Source: Streptomonospora nanhaiensis (GTDB lineage: Bacteria > Actinomycetota > Actinomycetes > Streptosporangiales > Streptosporangiaceae). Taken from it: DNA of 64,000 bases. The notes below the pieces were generated by a model, which saw only the letters and a list, made by a program, of their open reading frames with translations, was not told the origin of the DNA and searched no databases. Positions 55,455 to 62,766 of this stretch are shown here, in pieces. Position 1 is the stretch's first letter. Every line of letters begins with the position of its first letter. The position numbers and the translations under genes are program-made. The stretch spans positions 1,736,001-1,800,000 of the forward strand of contig NZ_JACCFO010000001.1 in the NCBI RefSeq assembly GCF_013410565.1. The letters are read 5' to 3'.

Positions 55455-55925
55455 ATGCGCAGGGAACTCACCGCCGACATGGTCGACGAGGTCTGCCCCT
55501 CGGGGCTGAGCCCCTTCCGCGTCGGCGACAAGTGGGCCGGGCTGGTGCTGAAGCTGCTGGAGGACGGCCCGCGCCGCTTCGGCGAGCTGCGGGTGCCGCT
55601 GCACCGGGTCAGCCTCAAGGTGCTGACCGCGTCGCTGCGGGCGCTGGAGCGCGACGGCCTGGTCTCGCGCACCGAGCACACCGGCCAGGGGCGCCGGGTC
55701 GAGTACGACCTGACGCCCCTGGGGCGCAGCCTCCTCGGGCCCCTGGCCGTGGTGTGCGCCTGGGCCGAGGAGCACTGGGAGGAGCTGCTGGACGCCCGGG
55801 AGTCCTACGACCGCGCGGCGGCGCGCGGCGGCGAGGCCAGCACCGCCGCGACCCCGGCGGCCACGGCGGCGGCCAGCGCCCCGGCGGCCAGCAGGGTCGC
55901 CGCGTCGGGGGCCAGCGGCGCCTGA
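55455..55925 (+). CDS. HxlR-family transcriptional regulator
   Basis: A 156-residue MarR-like winged-helix regulator. The HxlR pattern is clear: VGDKWAGLVLKLLEDGPRRFGELRVPLHRVSLKVLTASLRALERDGLVSRTEHTGQGRRVEYDLTPLGRSLLGPL. The last about 40 residues are Ala/Ser/Thr-rich and overlap on the other strand the end of the membrane-protein gene by 121 bp. The conserved fold ends near residue 115, so the tail is probably a consequence of lacking an earlier stop. It likely controls the divergent SDR gene. HxlR proteins often sense reactive electrophiles or redox stress. Confidence 0.9.
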   Translation: MRRELTADMVDEVCPSGLSPFRVGDKWAGLVLKLLEDGPRRFGELRVPLHRVSLKVLTASLRALERDGLVSRTEHTGQGRRVEYDLTPLGRSLLGPLAVVCAWAEEHWEELLDARESYDRAAARGGEASTAATPAATAAASAPAASRVAASGASGA

Positions 55926-56863
55926 CCGCGCAGCGCCTGCCACAGCAGCAGGCCGCCCAGCCCCGCGTAGCCCAGGCCGGCCACCACCACGAGCCGGGCG
56001 CGCACCCCGGCCAAGCGCAGCCGGGGGAACCGGTCGGCGGCCGCGAGCAGGCCCGCCGCGACCAGCGGCAGCACCTGGAGGGCGTGGATGCCGACGAAGT
56101 GCGCGACGCGCAGGTCGCCCTGGCGGGTCTCCCAGCCGGTCACCGGCATTGACCCCGCGCCGGTGCCGCCGACCCCGTGCGATCCCACCATCGCGACCTC
56201 GGCGCCGCTCTCCATGGCCTGGATCTGCTCGGGGGTGGGCGCGGTCATCAGGTAGCCGGTGGACATCCCGGCGAGCGAGACGAGGACGCCCAGGCCGATG
56301 GCCCAGGTCATGGCGGTGTCGGCGCGGCGCTGGAGCACCAGCAGCACGCCCAGCGCCAGCGTGAGCAGCCACCCGGCGTAGGCGGCGCCGCCCATGATGC
56401 CGTAGAGGGTGCCGTCCAGGGCGCCGGAGACGTTGAAGTGGCTGGGCACCCCGCGCGCGGCCTGGACGGTGATCACGGCGATCTCGGGCACGAGGAAGAG
56501 GGCGACCAGCGCGGTGCCCAGCCACCACAGCGTCCGGCGGAACCGGCCGACGTGGGCGAGCATCGCGGCGACGGTCCCGGCGTAGAGGCCGAAGGACACC
56601 GCGAACTTGAAGGGCTTGGCCCAGGTGGGCTCGCCCTCCACCACCCGGCCGTCCAGGAGCGCCCCCGCGGCGCACCACAGCGCCAGGACCGCCATGGCGA
56701 GGGCGAACCAGGCGAGCGGCCGGTGGCCCTGGAGCAGGGTGCGCCACAGCGCCCCGCCGCGCGGCGGGCGCCGCCGCTCGGCGGAGGCGGGGGTCGGCGC
56801 CGAGGGCGCCGCTGCGCCGTGCGGTCGCGGGGTGGGGGAGGGGGTCCTCGTCGGGGTGTTCAC
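55805..56863 (-). CDS. Polytopic membrane protein of unknown function
   Basis: A 352-residue integral membrane protein with about nine hydrophobic segments. Examples are PLAWFALAMAVLALWCAAGALLDG, TLWWLGTALVALFLVPEIAVITVQ, GTLYGIMGGAAYAGWLLTLALGVLLVL, and a C-terminal pair ending AAAVAAGVAAVLASPP. A conserved-looking segment is FVGIHALQVLPLVAAGLLAA. The N-terminus is Pro/Thr-rich (MNTPTRTPSPTPRPHG). I do not recognise the family firmly. Its 3' end overlaps the HxlR tail on the opposite strand. An 18-bp palindrome at 56984-57001 lies about 120 bp upstream and may be its operator. Confidence 0.78.
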   Translation of the reverse strand: MNTPTRTPSPTPRPHGAAAPSAPTPASAERRRPPRGGALWRTLLQGHRPLAWFALAMAVLALWCAAGALLDGRVVEGEPTWAKPFKFAVSFGLYAGTVAAMLAHVGRFRRTLWWLGTALVALFLVPEIAVITVQAARGVPSHFNVSGALDGTLYGIMGGAAYAGWLLTLALGVLLVLQRRADTAMTWAIGLGVLVSLAGMSTGYLMTAPTPEQIQAMESGAEVAMVGSHGVGGTGAGSMPVTGWETRQGDLRVAHFVGIHALQVLPLVAAGLLAAADRFPRLRLAGVRARLVVVAGLGYAGLGGLLLWQALRGQAPLAPDAATLLAAGALAAAVAAGVAAVLASPPRAAARS

Positions 56864-56983
56864 GGCTGCCGGTCCCTTCGCGCGGACGGGTGTTCAGGGC
56901 TGTGACCGGCAGTCTCGTGCCCGGCGGGGTGCGGTGTCGGTAGTGCGCGCAGGCGTGGGCGCCTCGCCGGCACCCGAAACCGG

Positions 56984-57001
56984 GGTGGTGCGGGCACCAC
57001 C
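56984..57001. repeat. 8-2-8 perfect palindrome, possible operator
   Basis: GGTGGTGC GG GCACCACC is perfect. It lies upstream of the minus-strand membrane-protein gene. Confidence 0.45.
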
Positions 57002-57454
57002 GCCTTCGGGCGCCCCCGGGCCGGCCGCAGGCCCCGCGCCGCTCGCGGTCGGGCGCGGGCTCCGGTTGCGGGCGGTCCGATTCAACGGTCCGCGCCCGGC
57101 GGGCGCGGTGCGGACACGGCGCGGGGGCGGGGCGCCCCGCACACCTCCGCCGCGAGCGGCGCGGGCCGCGAGCAGCGCGAAGGCGCCCCCGGCGCCCCGG
57201 CCCCGGGGGGCCGGGCGCCGCGTCCGCTGCGGCGGGCCGGCCGCTTGTGCCCGCGCGCCGACGCTGACCCGCGGGGTTCGCGCCCGCGCGGGCGGGCCGC
57301 GCCGGTAGCCTCGCCGCACGTGCCGCCCCCGCCCGCGCGGGCGCCGCCCTCCTGGCCGTCCCCGGACCGGGCGGCGGCCCACCGCACGCCCGCACGGTTT
57401 CCGCACACCCGCGCAGTCCCCCGCACACGTCGCACCAAGGAACCTCTCCCCCGA

Positions 57455-57481
57455 TGTCACACGAGAACCCGCTGCCCCGTC
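57455..57481 (+). promoter_or_regulatory. Perfect ECF41-type promoter
   Basis: TGTCACA (57455-57461), sixteen bases, CGTC (57478-57481) matches exactly the consensus reported for ECF41 sigma factors. It sits immediately upstream of the sigma gene itself, overlapping the ATG at 57454, so autoregulation of the sigma-AhpD-SDR operon is inferred. Confidence 0.82.
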
Positions 57482-57489
57482 CTCATGGC

Positions 57490-58359
57490 GTGGACAGTGA
57501 AACCGATCTCGCGGCCGAGTTCCACGCGATCCGGCCCCGCCTCCTCGGCGTCGCCTACTCCCTGCTGGGCAGCGTCGAGGAGGCCGAGGACGTGGTCCAG
57601 GAGGCGTGGCTGCGGCTGGACCGGTCCGAGGCCGGGCAGATCGCCGACGTCACGGGCTGGCTGGTGACAACGGTCTCCCGCCTGGCCCTGGACACCCTGC
57701 GGTCGGCGCGCCGCCGCCGGGAGACCTACGTCGGCCCGTGGCTGCCCGAGCCCGTGGTGGACGCGGGCGACCCGGCCGACCGCATCAGCCTGGACGAGTC
57801 GCTGAGCATGGCCATGCTGGTGGTGCTGGAGTCGCTCAGCCCCGCCGAGCGCACCGCGTTCGTGCTGCACGACGTGTTCGGGCTGGCCTTCACCGAGGTC
57901 GCCCAGGCCGTGGGCCGCTCGCCGGCGGCCTGCCGCCAGCTCGCCGCGCGGGCGCGGCGGCACGTCACAGCGCGGGCGCCGCGCTTCGCCGTCGACGCCG
58001 GCGAGCACCGCCGAGTGGTGGAGGCGTTCCAGCGCGCGGTCGAGGGCGGCGACCTCGGCGCGCTCCTGGGCCTGCTCGACCCCGCGGCGGTGCTGCGCAG
58101 CGACGGCGGGGGCCGGGTGCGCAGCGCGCTGCGGCCGATCGAGGGCGCCGACAAGGTCGCGCGCTTCCTCATGGGCGTGCAGGCGCGATCGGCGGGCCAG
58201 GACCTGTCCACCCGCGTGCGCCCCGTGAACGGCCGGCCCGGGCTGGTCCAGTACCACGGCGGCCGGCCCGTCCGCGTGGCGGCGCTGAGCGTCGCCGAGG
58301 GGCGGATCACCGAGATCGACATCGTGTTGAACCCCGAGAAGCTGAGGAGTGCCCGATGA
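57490..58359 (+). CDS. ECF41-family sigma factor (SigJ-like)
   Basis: About 289 residues. Sigma region 2 covers residues 5-75 (FHAIRPRLLGVAYSLLGSVEEAEDVVQEAWLRLD ... VTGWLVTTVSRLALDTLRSARRRRE), and region 4 about 100-155 (LSPAERTAFVLHDVFGLAFTEVAQAVGRSPAACRQLAARARRHV). A C-terminal SnoaL-like extension carries the ECF41 hallmarks DGGGR (DGGGK-type) and NPEKL (NPDKL-type), which tune activity in place of an anti-sigma factor. I place the start at GTG 57490, nine bases after the -10 element CGTC, which would make the mRNA nearly leaderless. An in-frame ATG at 57454 overlaps the promoter and would add twelve non-conserved residues. The AhpD-like gene overlaps its stop, the usual ECF41 partner. 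Confidence 0.9.
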   Translation: MDSETDLAAEFHAIRPRLLGVAYSLLGSVEEAEDVVQEAWLRLDRSEAGQIADVTGWLVTTVSRLALDTLRSARRRRETYVGPWLPEPVVDAGDPADRISLDESLSMAMLVVLESLSPAERTAFVLHDVFGLAFTEVAQAVGRSPAACRQLAARARRHVTARAPRFAVDAGEHRRVVEAFQRAVEGGDLGALLGLLDPAAVLRSDGGGRVRSALRPIEGADKVARFLMGVQARSAGQDLSTRVRPVNGRPGLVQYHGGRPVRVAALSVAEGRITEIDIVLNPEKLRSAR

Positions 58360-58820
58360 GCCAGCGCATGAACGTCATCAAACTCGCGCCGGACGCCTAC
58401 AAGGCCGTGTCCGGGCTGGAGGCGTGGCTGCGCGCCAGCACGCTGCCCACCGGCACGCTGGAACTGGTCAAGATCCGGGTCAGCCAGATCAACGGCTGCG
58501 CGTTCTGCGTGGACATGCACACCCACGACGCCCGCAAGGAGGGCGAGTCCGAGGAGCGGCTGCTGGCGCTGCCGGTCTGGTGGGAGTCGCCGCTGTTCAC
58601 CGATGCCGAGCGCGCCGCGCTCGCCCTCGCCGAGGAGGCCACGCGGCTGAGCGACCGCCGCGACGCGGTGTCCGACCCGGTGTGGGAGGAGGCGGCGCGG
58701 CACTACGACGAGGAGACGCTGGCGGCGCTGGTGCTGGCGGTCGCCGCGATCAACTTCTGGAACCGCGTCGCCGTGACGACCCGGATGGTCCCGGGCTCCC
58801 ACCGGCCGTCGGCGTCGTGA
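58356..58820 (+). CDS. Carboxymuconolactone decarboxylase / AhpD-like protein
   Basis: A 154-residue all-helical protein of the CMD/AhpD family. The redox motif is QINGCAFCVDMHTHDAR (CxxC followed by His), the rest matches the LALPVWWESPLFTDAERAALALAEEATRLSDR pattern. Such proteins act as alkyl-hydroperoxide-related disulfide reductants or decarboxylases. It is the classical ECF41 partner gene (the COE group), cotranscribed here with the sigma gene by ATGA overlap and controlled by the same ECF41 promoter. The next gene overlaps it by GTGA. Confidence 0.93.
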   Translation: MSQRMNVIKLAPDAYKAVSGLEAWLRASTLPTGTLELVKIRVSQINGCAFCVDMHTHDARKEGESEERLLALPVWWESPLFTDAERAALALAEEATRLSDRRDAVSDPVWEEAARHYDEETLAALVLAVAAINFWNRVAVTTRMVPGSHRPSAS

Positions 58821-59704
58821 CGCGCGTCCTGGTCACCGGCGCCACCGGCCGCCTGGGCGGGGCCGTGCTGCCGGTCCTGGTGGGGGCCGGCCTGGAGGTC
58901 CGCGCGGCGAGCCGGCGCCCGCACCCCGGCGGTGCGGACGCCGGGGCCGCCCGGCCGGGCGCCCGTGCGGGCAACGGCGCGGCGGCGGGCGAGGGACGTC
59001 CGGCGGTGGCGGCCGAGGAGCGGCTCCCGGCGGCTCAGGGGCGCGGACCGGAGTGGGTGGTGGCCGACCTCGCCACCGGCGCGGGTCTGGCCGCCGCCGT
59101 GGCGGGCGCCGACACCGTGGTGCACCTGGCCTCGGCGCCCTACAAGGGCCGCTACACCGAGCGGGTGGACGTGGACGGCACCCGCCTGCTGCTGGAGGCC
59201 GCGCGCGGGGCCGGGGTGGGCCACGTGCTGCACCTGTCGATCATCGGGGTCGACCGGGTGCCGTGGGGCTACTTCCGCGCCAAGCTGCGCGCCGAGCGGG
59301 AGGTCCGCACGGCGGGCCTGCCCTGGACGATCCTGCGCGCCGCCCAGTTCCACGGCCTGGTGGACGACGCGCTGAGCGCCATGGCGCGGCTGCCGGTGAT
59401 GGCCGCCGACCGGGGGGTCACGACCCAGCCGGTGGACGTCGCCGACGTGGCCGAGCGGGTGCTGGCACTGCTGCGCGCCGGGCCGTCGCGGGCGGTGGAG
59501 GAGTTCGCCGGGCCGGAGGTGCTGGCGATGGACGAGGCGGTCCGCCAATGGCAGCGCGCCCGGGGCGCGCGCCGCCCGGTGCTGCCGGTGCGCCTGCCCG
59601 GCGCGCTCGGCCGGGCGTTCCGCGCGGGCCACCTGACGACCGCCGCGCGGCCCGCCGGCACGGTCACCTTCGCGGACTACCTGGCCCGCACGCCGCGCCG
59701 CTGA
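58817..59704 (+). CDS. NAD(P)H-binding SDR family protein
   Basis: A 295-residue atypical SDR. The cofactor loop is VLVTGATGRLGGAVLPVLVGAGLEVRAASRRP. An Ala/Gly/Arg-rich insertion of about 40 residues (roughly 36-75) separates it from WVVADLATGAGLAAAVAGADTVVHLASAPY. Then YFRAKLRAEREVRTAGLPWTILRAAQFHGLVDD is typical of NmrA/TMR-like proteins. It is the third gene of the ECF41 operon, starting at GTG 58817 inside the GTGA overlap. Flavin- and NADP-type oxidoreductases are common in ECF41 operons. The low-complexity insertion is unusual and may be a recent expansion. Confidence 0.88.
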   Translation: MTRVLVTGATGRLGGAVLPVLVGAGLEVRAASRRPHPGGADAGAARPGARAGNGAAAGEGRPAVAAEERLPAAQGRGPEWVVADLATGAGLAAAVAGADTVVHLASAPYKGRYTERVDVDGTRLLLEAARGAGVGHVLHLSIIGVDRVPWGYFRAKLRAEREVRTAGLPWTILRAAQFHGLVDDALSAMARLPVMAADRGVTTQPVDVADVAERVLALLRAGPSRAVEEFAGPEVLAMDEAVRQWQRARGARRPVLPVRLPGALGRAFRAGHLTTAARPAGTVTFADYLARTPRR

Positions 59705-59874
59705 GGCGGCCGGGTGGACCGGCCCGCGCGGTGCCTGCGCGGACGGTCCGCCGGGAGCCGCCGGTGCGCGCGGCCGCCGCCCCGGGCGGGAAGGCGGGGG
59801 CGGGTCGGCGGGCGGCGCGCGGGACGCGCACCTGCGGCCGGACGGCCCGCCCCCGGATGCCCGGCCGGCCGGGG

Positions 59875-60348
59875 TCAGCCCTTCTTCTCGACCAGTTCGG
59901 CCAGCTTCTCCATGTCGGCGCGGGCGCCGTGCTCCATGCCGGCGGCGACCATGCCGTCGCGGTCCTCGACCGACTGGAACACCGACACCGACGTGTACCT
60001 CGTCCCGCCCTCGACCTCCTCCAGGGTGGCGGTCTCCAGCAGCACGTGGCCGGGCATGCCGAGGAACTCCATGGTCTGCACGATGCGCTCGTCGGGCACG
60101 ACGTCGTGGAACACGCCCTGGAAGGCGTACTCGTTGCCGTCCTTGTCGCGGTTGACGAAGCGCCACGTGCCGCCGGGGCGGGGGTCGTGCCGCTCGACGT
60201 TGGTGCCGCCGTCGAGGGCGCCCCACCACTGGCTCAGCGCCTCGGCGTCGGTGAGGGCGGCGAAGACGGTCGCGCGGTCGGCGTTGAAGACCCGCGACAT
60301 CACGATGTCCTGGCGGCCCGGCTCCACGATCAGTTCAGTCTCGCTCAT
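59875..60348 (-). CDS. SRPBCC (AHSA1-like) domain protein
   Basis: A 157-residue START-like helix-grip protein. The signature is IVMSRVFNADRATVFAALTDAEALSQWWGA, with GGTWRFVNRDKDGNEYAFQGVFHDVVPDERIVQTMEF and a C-terminal helix GMVAAGMEHGARADMEKLAELVE. Members bind hydrophobic ligands or act as co-chaperone-like proteins. It overlaps by 14 bases the ArsR gene upstream, a widespread two-gene arrangement. No catalytic residues are identifiable. Confidence 0.92.
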   Translation of the reverse strand: MSETELIVEPGRQDIVMSRVFNADRATVFAALTDAEALSQWWGALDGGTNVERHDPRPGGTWRFVNRDKDGNEYAFQGVFHDVVPDERIVQTMEFLGMPGHVLLETATLEEVEGGTRYTSVSVFQSVEDRDGMVAAGMEHGARADMEKLAELVEKKG

Positions 60349-60697
60349 TGTCCTGCCCTTTCTCCTGCCGCCGTGATCCGGCGATGTTCTGGATGACCTG
60401 GTCCAGGCGGTCCATGCGGGCGCGCTGGACGTGGCGGTAGCGCTCGATCCACTCCGAGGCGGTCTGCAGCGGCGCCCGTTCGAGCCGGCAGGGCCGCCAC
60501 TGGGCGTCGCGCCCCCGGCTGATCAGCCCCGCCCGTTCGAGCACCTTCAGGTGCTTGGAGACCGCCTGGACACTGATGGCGAACGGCTCCGCCAGCTCGT
60601 TGACGGTCGCCTCGCCCTGGGCCAGGCGGGCGAGGATCGCCCGCCGTGTGGGGTCGGCCAGGGCGGCGAACGTCAGGCTGAGTTCGTCGTCTGCCAT
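60335..60697 (-). CDS. ArsR-family transcriptional regulator
   Basis: A 120-residue winged-helix repressor with LSLTFAALADPTRRAILARLAQGEATVNELAEPFAISVQAVSKHLKVLERAGLISRGRDAQWRPCRLE. No metal-binding Cys pair is present (a single Cys occurs in the wing region), so it is of the non-metal type commonly paired with an SRPBCC gene. It should bind the palindromes at 60711-60742 and 60767-60782 immediately upstream of its start and repress its own operon. Confidence 0.93.
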   Translation of the reverse strand: MADDELSLTFAALADPTRRAILARLAQGEATVNELAEPFAISVQAVSKHLKVLERAGLISRGRDAQWRPCRLERAPLQTASEWIERYRHVQRARMDRLDQVIQNIAGSRRQEKGQDNERD

Positions 60698-60710
60698 CTT
60701 CCTGTTCCGC

Positions 60711-60742
60711 GTTCAACCTCTCGGTTTATCAACCGACAGGTT
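60711..60742. promoter_or_regulatory. ArsR operator, 14-bp arms
   Basis: TCAACCTCTCGGTT and AACCGACAGGTTGA pair with one mismatch around TATC, 14 bases before the ArsR start. Very likely the autoregulatory site. Confidence 0.8.
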
Positions 60743-60766
60743 GAGTATCTTCCATGCCGTTCCCCC

Positions 60767-60782
60767 TGTCAACCTTTGGGTT
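60767..60782. promoter_or_regulatory. Second ArsR-type site
   Basis: TCAACC TTTG GGTTGA repeats the outer half-site of the larger operator 25 bp further upstream, close to the end of the TetR gene. Possibly a cooperative second site. Confidence 0.6.
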
Positions 60783-60818
60783 GAAAGCAGAGGTCAGCGA
60801 CTTGAAGGCGTGGCCACC

Positions 60819-61472
60819 TCAGCGCAGCCAGCGCCAGCCCAGCTCCTCCTGGGTGGCGGGCGGCCCGGGCAGGTCGGCGGCCTCGTCGGCCTCGGCGTCG
60901 AGCCCCTGCACCAGCAGGGCCAGGTAGCGCCGGCGCAGGAGGCGGGTGCGGCCGGGATCGGGGAACCGGATGGCGGCGCAGCCCTCCAGGACCAGGGTGA
61001 CGTCCTCCACGGCGAACCCGGCGCGCAGGCGCCCGGACTCGCGCGCCCGCGCGACCAGCTCGGCGGTCAGCTCGCCGCTGCGGGCGGCGTCGGCCCCCAT
61101 CTCCGCGGTGGGCGCGAAGGACCCCGCCAGGTGCACGGTGAGCGAATGCAGGTCGGCGTCCACCACGGCCCGCAGGAACCCGGTGAAGGCGGCCCAGCCC
61201 TCGGACTCCTCCAGTGCCGCCTCGGCCTCGGCGATGTAGCGGCGCAGACCGTCGTGGCAGACCTGGCGCAGCAGGTCCTCCTTGCCGCCGTAGCGGCGGT
61301 AGAGGGCGCTGATGCCTACGCCCGCGCGCGCGGCGACGGCCGACACCGGCGCCTTGGGATCGGCGAGGAAGACCTCGCGGGCCGCGGTGACGATGGCCTC
61401 GTCGTTGCGCGCGGCCTGGCCGCGCCGCCCCGGCAGGCCCGGTCCGGCGGAGGAAGCGGTGTGGTTCGGCAT
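60819..61472 (-). CDS. TetR-family transcriptional regulator
   Basis: A 217-residue TetR regulator. The HTH (about 20-70) reads RNDEAIVTAAREVFLADPKAPVSAVAARAGVGISALYRRYGGKEDLLRQV. The ligand-binding domain is all-helical with no recognisable ligand motif. It is divergent from the epoxide hydrolase gene across 90 bases containing two palindromic sites, so it should repress both. It is not of the ArpA/ScbR butyrolactone-receptor type. Confidence 0.92.
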   Translation of the reverse strand: MPNHTASSAGPGLPGRRGQAARNDEAIVTAAREVFLADPKAPVSAVAARAGVGISALYRRYGGKEDLLRQVCHDGLRRYIAEAEAALEESEGWAAFTGFLRAVVDADLHSLTVHLAGSFAPTAEMGADAARSGELTAELVARARESGRLRAGFAVEDVTLVLEGCAAIRFPDPGRTRLLRRRYLALLVQGLDAEADEAADLPGPPATQEELGWRWLR

Positions 61473-61490
61473 GCCCCCAACCTAGCACTG

Positions 61491-61508
61491 GAACGGATCA
61501 TTCCGTTC
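61491..61508. promoter_or_regulatory. TetR operator 1 (perfect palindrome)
   Basis: GAACGGA TCAT TCCGTTC, perfect 7-bp arms, 18 bases upstream of the TetR start codon. Confidence 0.82.
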
Positions 61509-61527
61509 TGCTAAGGTTGCACCCATC

Positions 61528-61547
61528 GGAACAAATCATTCCGTTCC
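61528..61547. promoter_or_regulatory. TetR operator 2
   Basis: GGAACAAATCATTCCGTTCC shares the core ATCATTCCGTTC with operator 1, 37 bp away, just upstream of the epoxide hydrolase ribosome binding site. Confidence 0.78.
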
Positions 61548-61562
61548 AAACAGAGGAGAGCC

Positions 61563-62681
61563 ATGAGCGCCGCCACCATCCGCCCCTTCCGCGTCGACAT
61601 CCCCCAGGCCGCCCTGGACGACGTGGCCGACCGCCTGCGCCGGGCGCTGTGGCCCAACGAGGTCCCCGGCTCCGGCGACCGCTACGGGATGCCCGCGGGC
61701 CGGGTCCGCGACCTGGCCGCCCACTGGCTCGACGCCTTCGACTGGCGCGCACTGGAGGACCGGCTCAACGCCTACCCGCAGTTCACGACCGAGATCGAGG
61801 GCCAGACCATCCACTTCCTGCACGTCCGCTCCGAGCGGCCCGACGCCGTGCCGCTGATCCTGACCCACGGCTGGCCCGGCTCGGTCCTGGAGTACCTGGA
61901 CGTCATCGCCCCGCTGACCGCGCCCGAGTCCCCCGACGACCCGGCGTTCCACCTGGTCATCCCCTCGCTGCCCGGCTTCGGGTTCTCCGGCCCCACCAGC
62001 GAGCCCGGGTGGGGCACCCACCGCACCGCCCGCGCCTGGGTGGAGCTGATGCGCCGCCTGGGCTACGAGACCTACGGCGCCGTGGGCAACGACGGCGGTT
62101 CCATGGTCTCGCCCGAGGTCGGCCGGCTGGCGCCCGGCAACGTGGCGGGGGTCCACGTCACCCAGCTCTACGCGTTCCCCTCGGGCGACCCGGCCGAGAT
62201 GGCCGACCTCAGCGAGGCCGACCAGGCCGCGCTCAAGGTGCTCCAGTGGTTCTACGAGAACAAGTTCGCGTTCAACGTGCTGCACAGCCAGCAGCCGCAG
62301 ACGCTCGCGTTCGCGCTGGCCGACTCCCCCGTGGGGCTGCTCGCCTGGCAGGCCCAGCTCTTCGACGACACCCTCGACCCCGACTTCGTCGTGGCCAACG
62401 TGGCGCTGTACTGGCTGACCGGGACTTCGGGCTCGGCCATGCGGTTCTACTTCGAGGACGCCCACAGCGAGGACAAGCCGACCGGGCCCACCACCGTCCC
62501 CACGGCCCTGGCGATGTTCGAGGGCGACTTCGTCTCGATCCGCCGGTTCGCCGAGCGCGACCACGCCAACATCGTGCGGTGGAACTCCTACCCCGGGGGC
62601 GGCCACTACGCCGCCCACGCGGTACCCGACGTGCTCGCCGGCGACATCCGCGCGTTCTTCGCGGCGCTTGCGCGCGGCTGA
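61563..62681 (+). CDS. Epoxide hydrolase family alpha/beta hydrolase
   Basis: A 372-residue hydrolase with an N-terminal EHN domain (about 1-105: IRPFRVDIPQAALDDVADRLRRALWPNEVPG) and an alpha/beta core. The oxyanion motif is LTHGWPGSVLEYLD, the nucleophile lies in AVGNDGGSMVSPEVGRL (Asp), and the histidine is in YPGGGHYAAHAVPD. Tyrosines in the lid that activate the epoxide are plausible (FYENKFAFN). It would open epoxides to diols, probably in detoxification. ATG 61563 follows GAGGAG. Control by the divergent TetR is indicated by two operators. A hairpin terminator lies right after the stop. Confidence 0.9.
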   Translation: MSAATIRPFRVDIPQAALDDVADRLRRALWPNEVPGSGDRYGMPAGRVRDLAAHWLDAFDWRALEDRLNAYPQFTTEIEGQTIHFLHVRSERPDAVPLILTHGWPGSVLEYLDVIAPLTAPESPDDPAFHLVIPSLPGFGFSGPTSEPGWGTHRTARAWVELMRRLGYETYGAVGNDGGSMVSPEVGRLAPGNVAGVHVTQLYAFPSGDPAEMADLSEADQAALKVLQWFYENKFAFNVLHSQQPQTLAFALADSPVGLLAWQAQLFDDTLDPDFVVANVALYWLTGTSGSAMRFYFEDAHSEDKPTGPTTVPTALAMFEGDFVSIRRFAERDHANIVRWNSYPGGGHYAAHAVPDVLAGDIRAFFAALARG

Positions 62682-62689
62682 CACGCGGA

Positions 62690-62716
62690 AGGGCCGGGCG
62701 CCACGCGCCCGGCCCT
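62690..62716 (+). terminator. Hairpin terminator after the epoxide hydrolase
   Basis: AGGGCCGGGCGC / GCGCCCGGCCCT, perfect 12-bp stem with a three-base loop. Confidence 0.8.
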
Positions 62717-62727
62717 GCCCCCGATAC

Positions 62728-62760
62728 GGGCGGCGCCGACCCCGGGGGCCGGCGCCGCCC
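62728..62760 (-). terminator. Hairpin terminator after the MFS gene
   Basis: GGGCGGCGCC / GGCGCCGCCC, 10-bp perfect stem with a GC-rich inner part, seven bases beyond the MFS stop on the minus strand. Confidence 0.7.
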
Positions 62761-62766
62761 GCGCCT

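Larger units (their letters stand above)
56864..57489. other. Intergenic region with palindrome and ECF41 promoter
   Basis: About 600 bases, extremely GC-rich, without a convincing gene. It holds the palindrome 56984-57001 and, at its right end, the ECF41-type promoter 57455-57481. Confidence 0.55.

Noticed and set aside
60819-61472. Gamma-butyrolactone receptor for the AfsA-like system
   Set aside because: The TetR protein shows no ArpA/ScbR-type features, is 30 kb away and has its own operators with the epoxide hydrolase gene.
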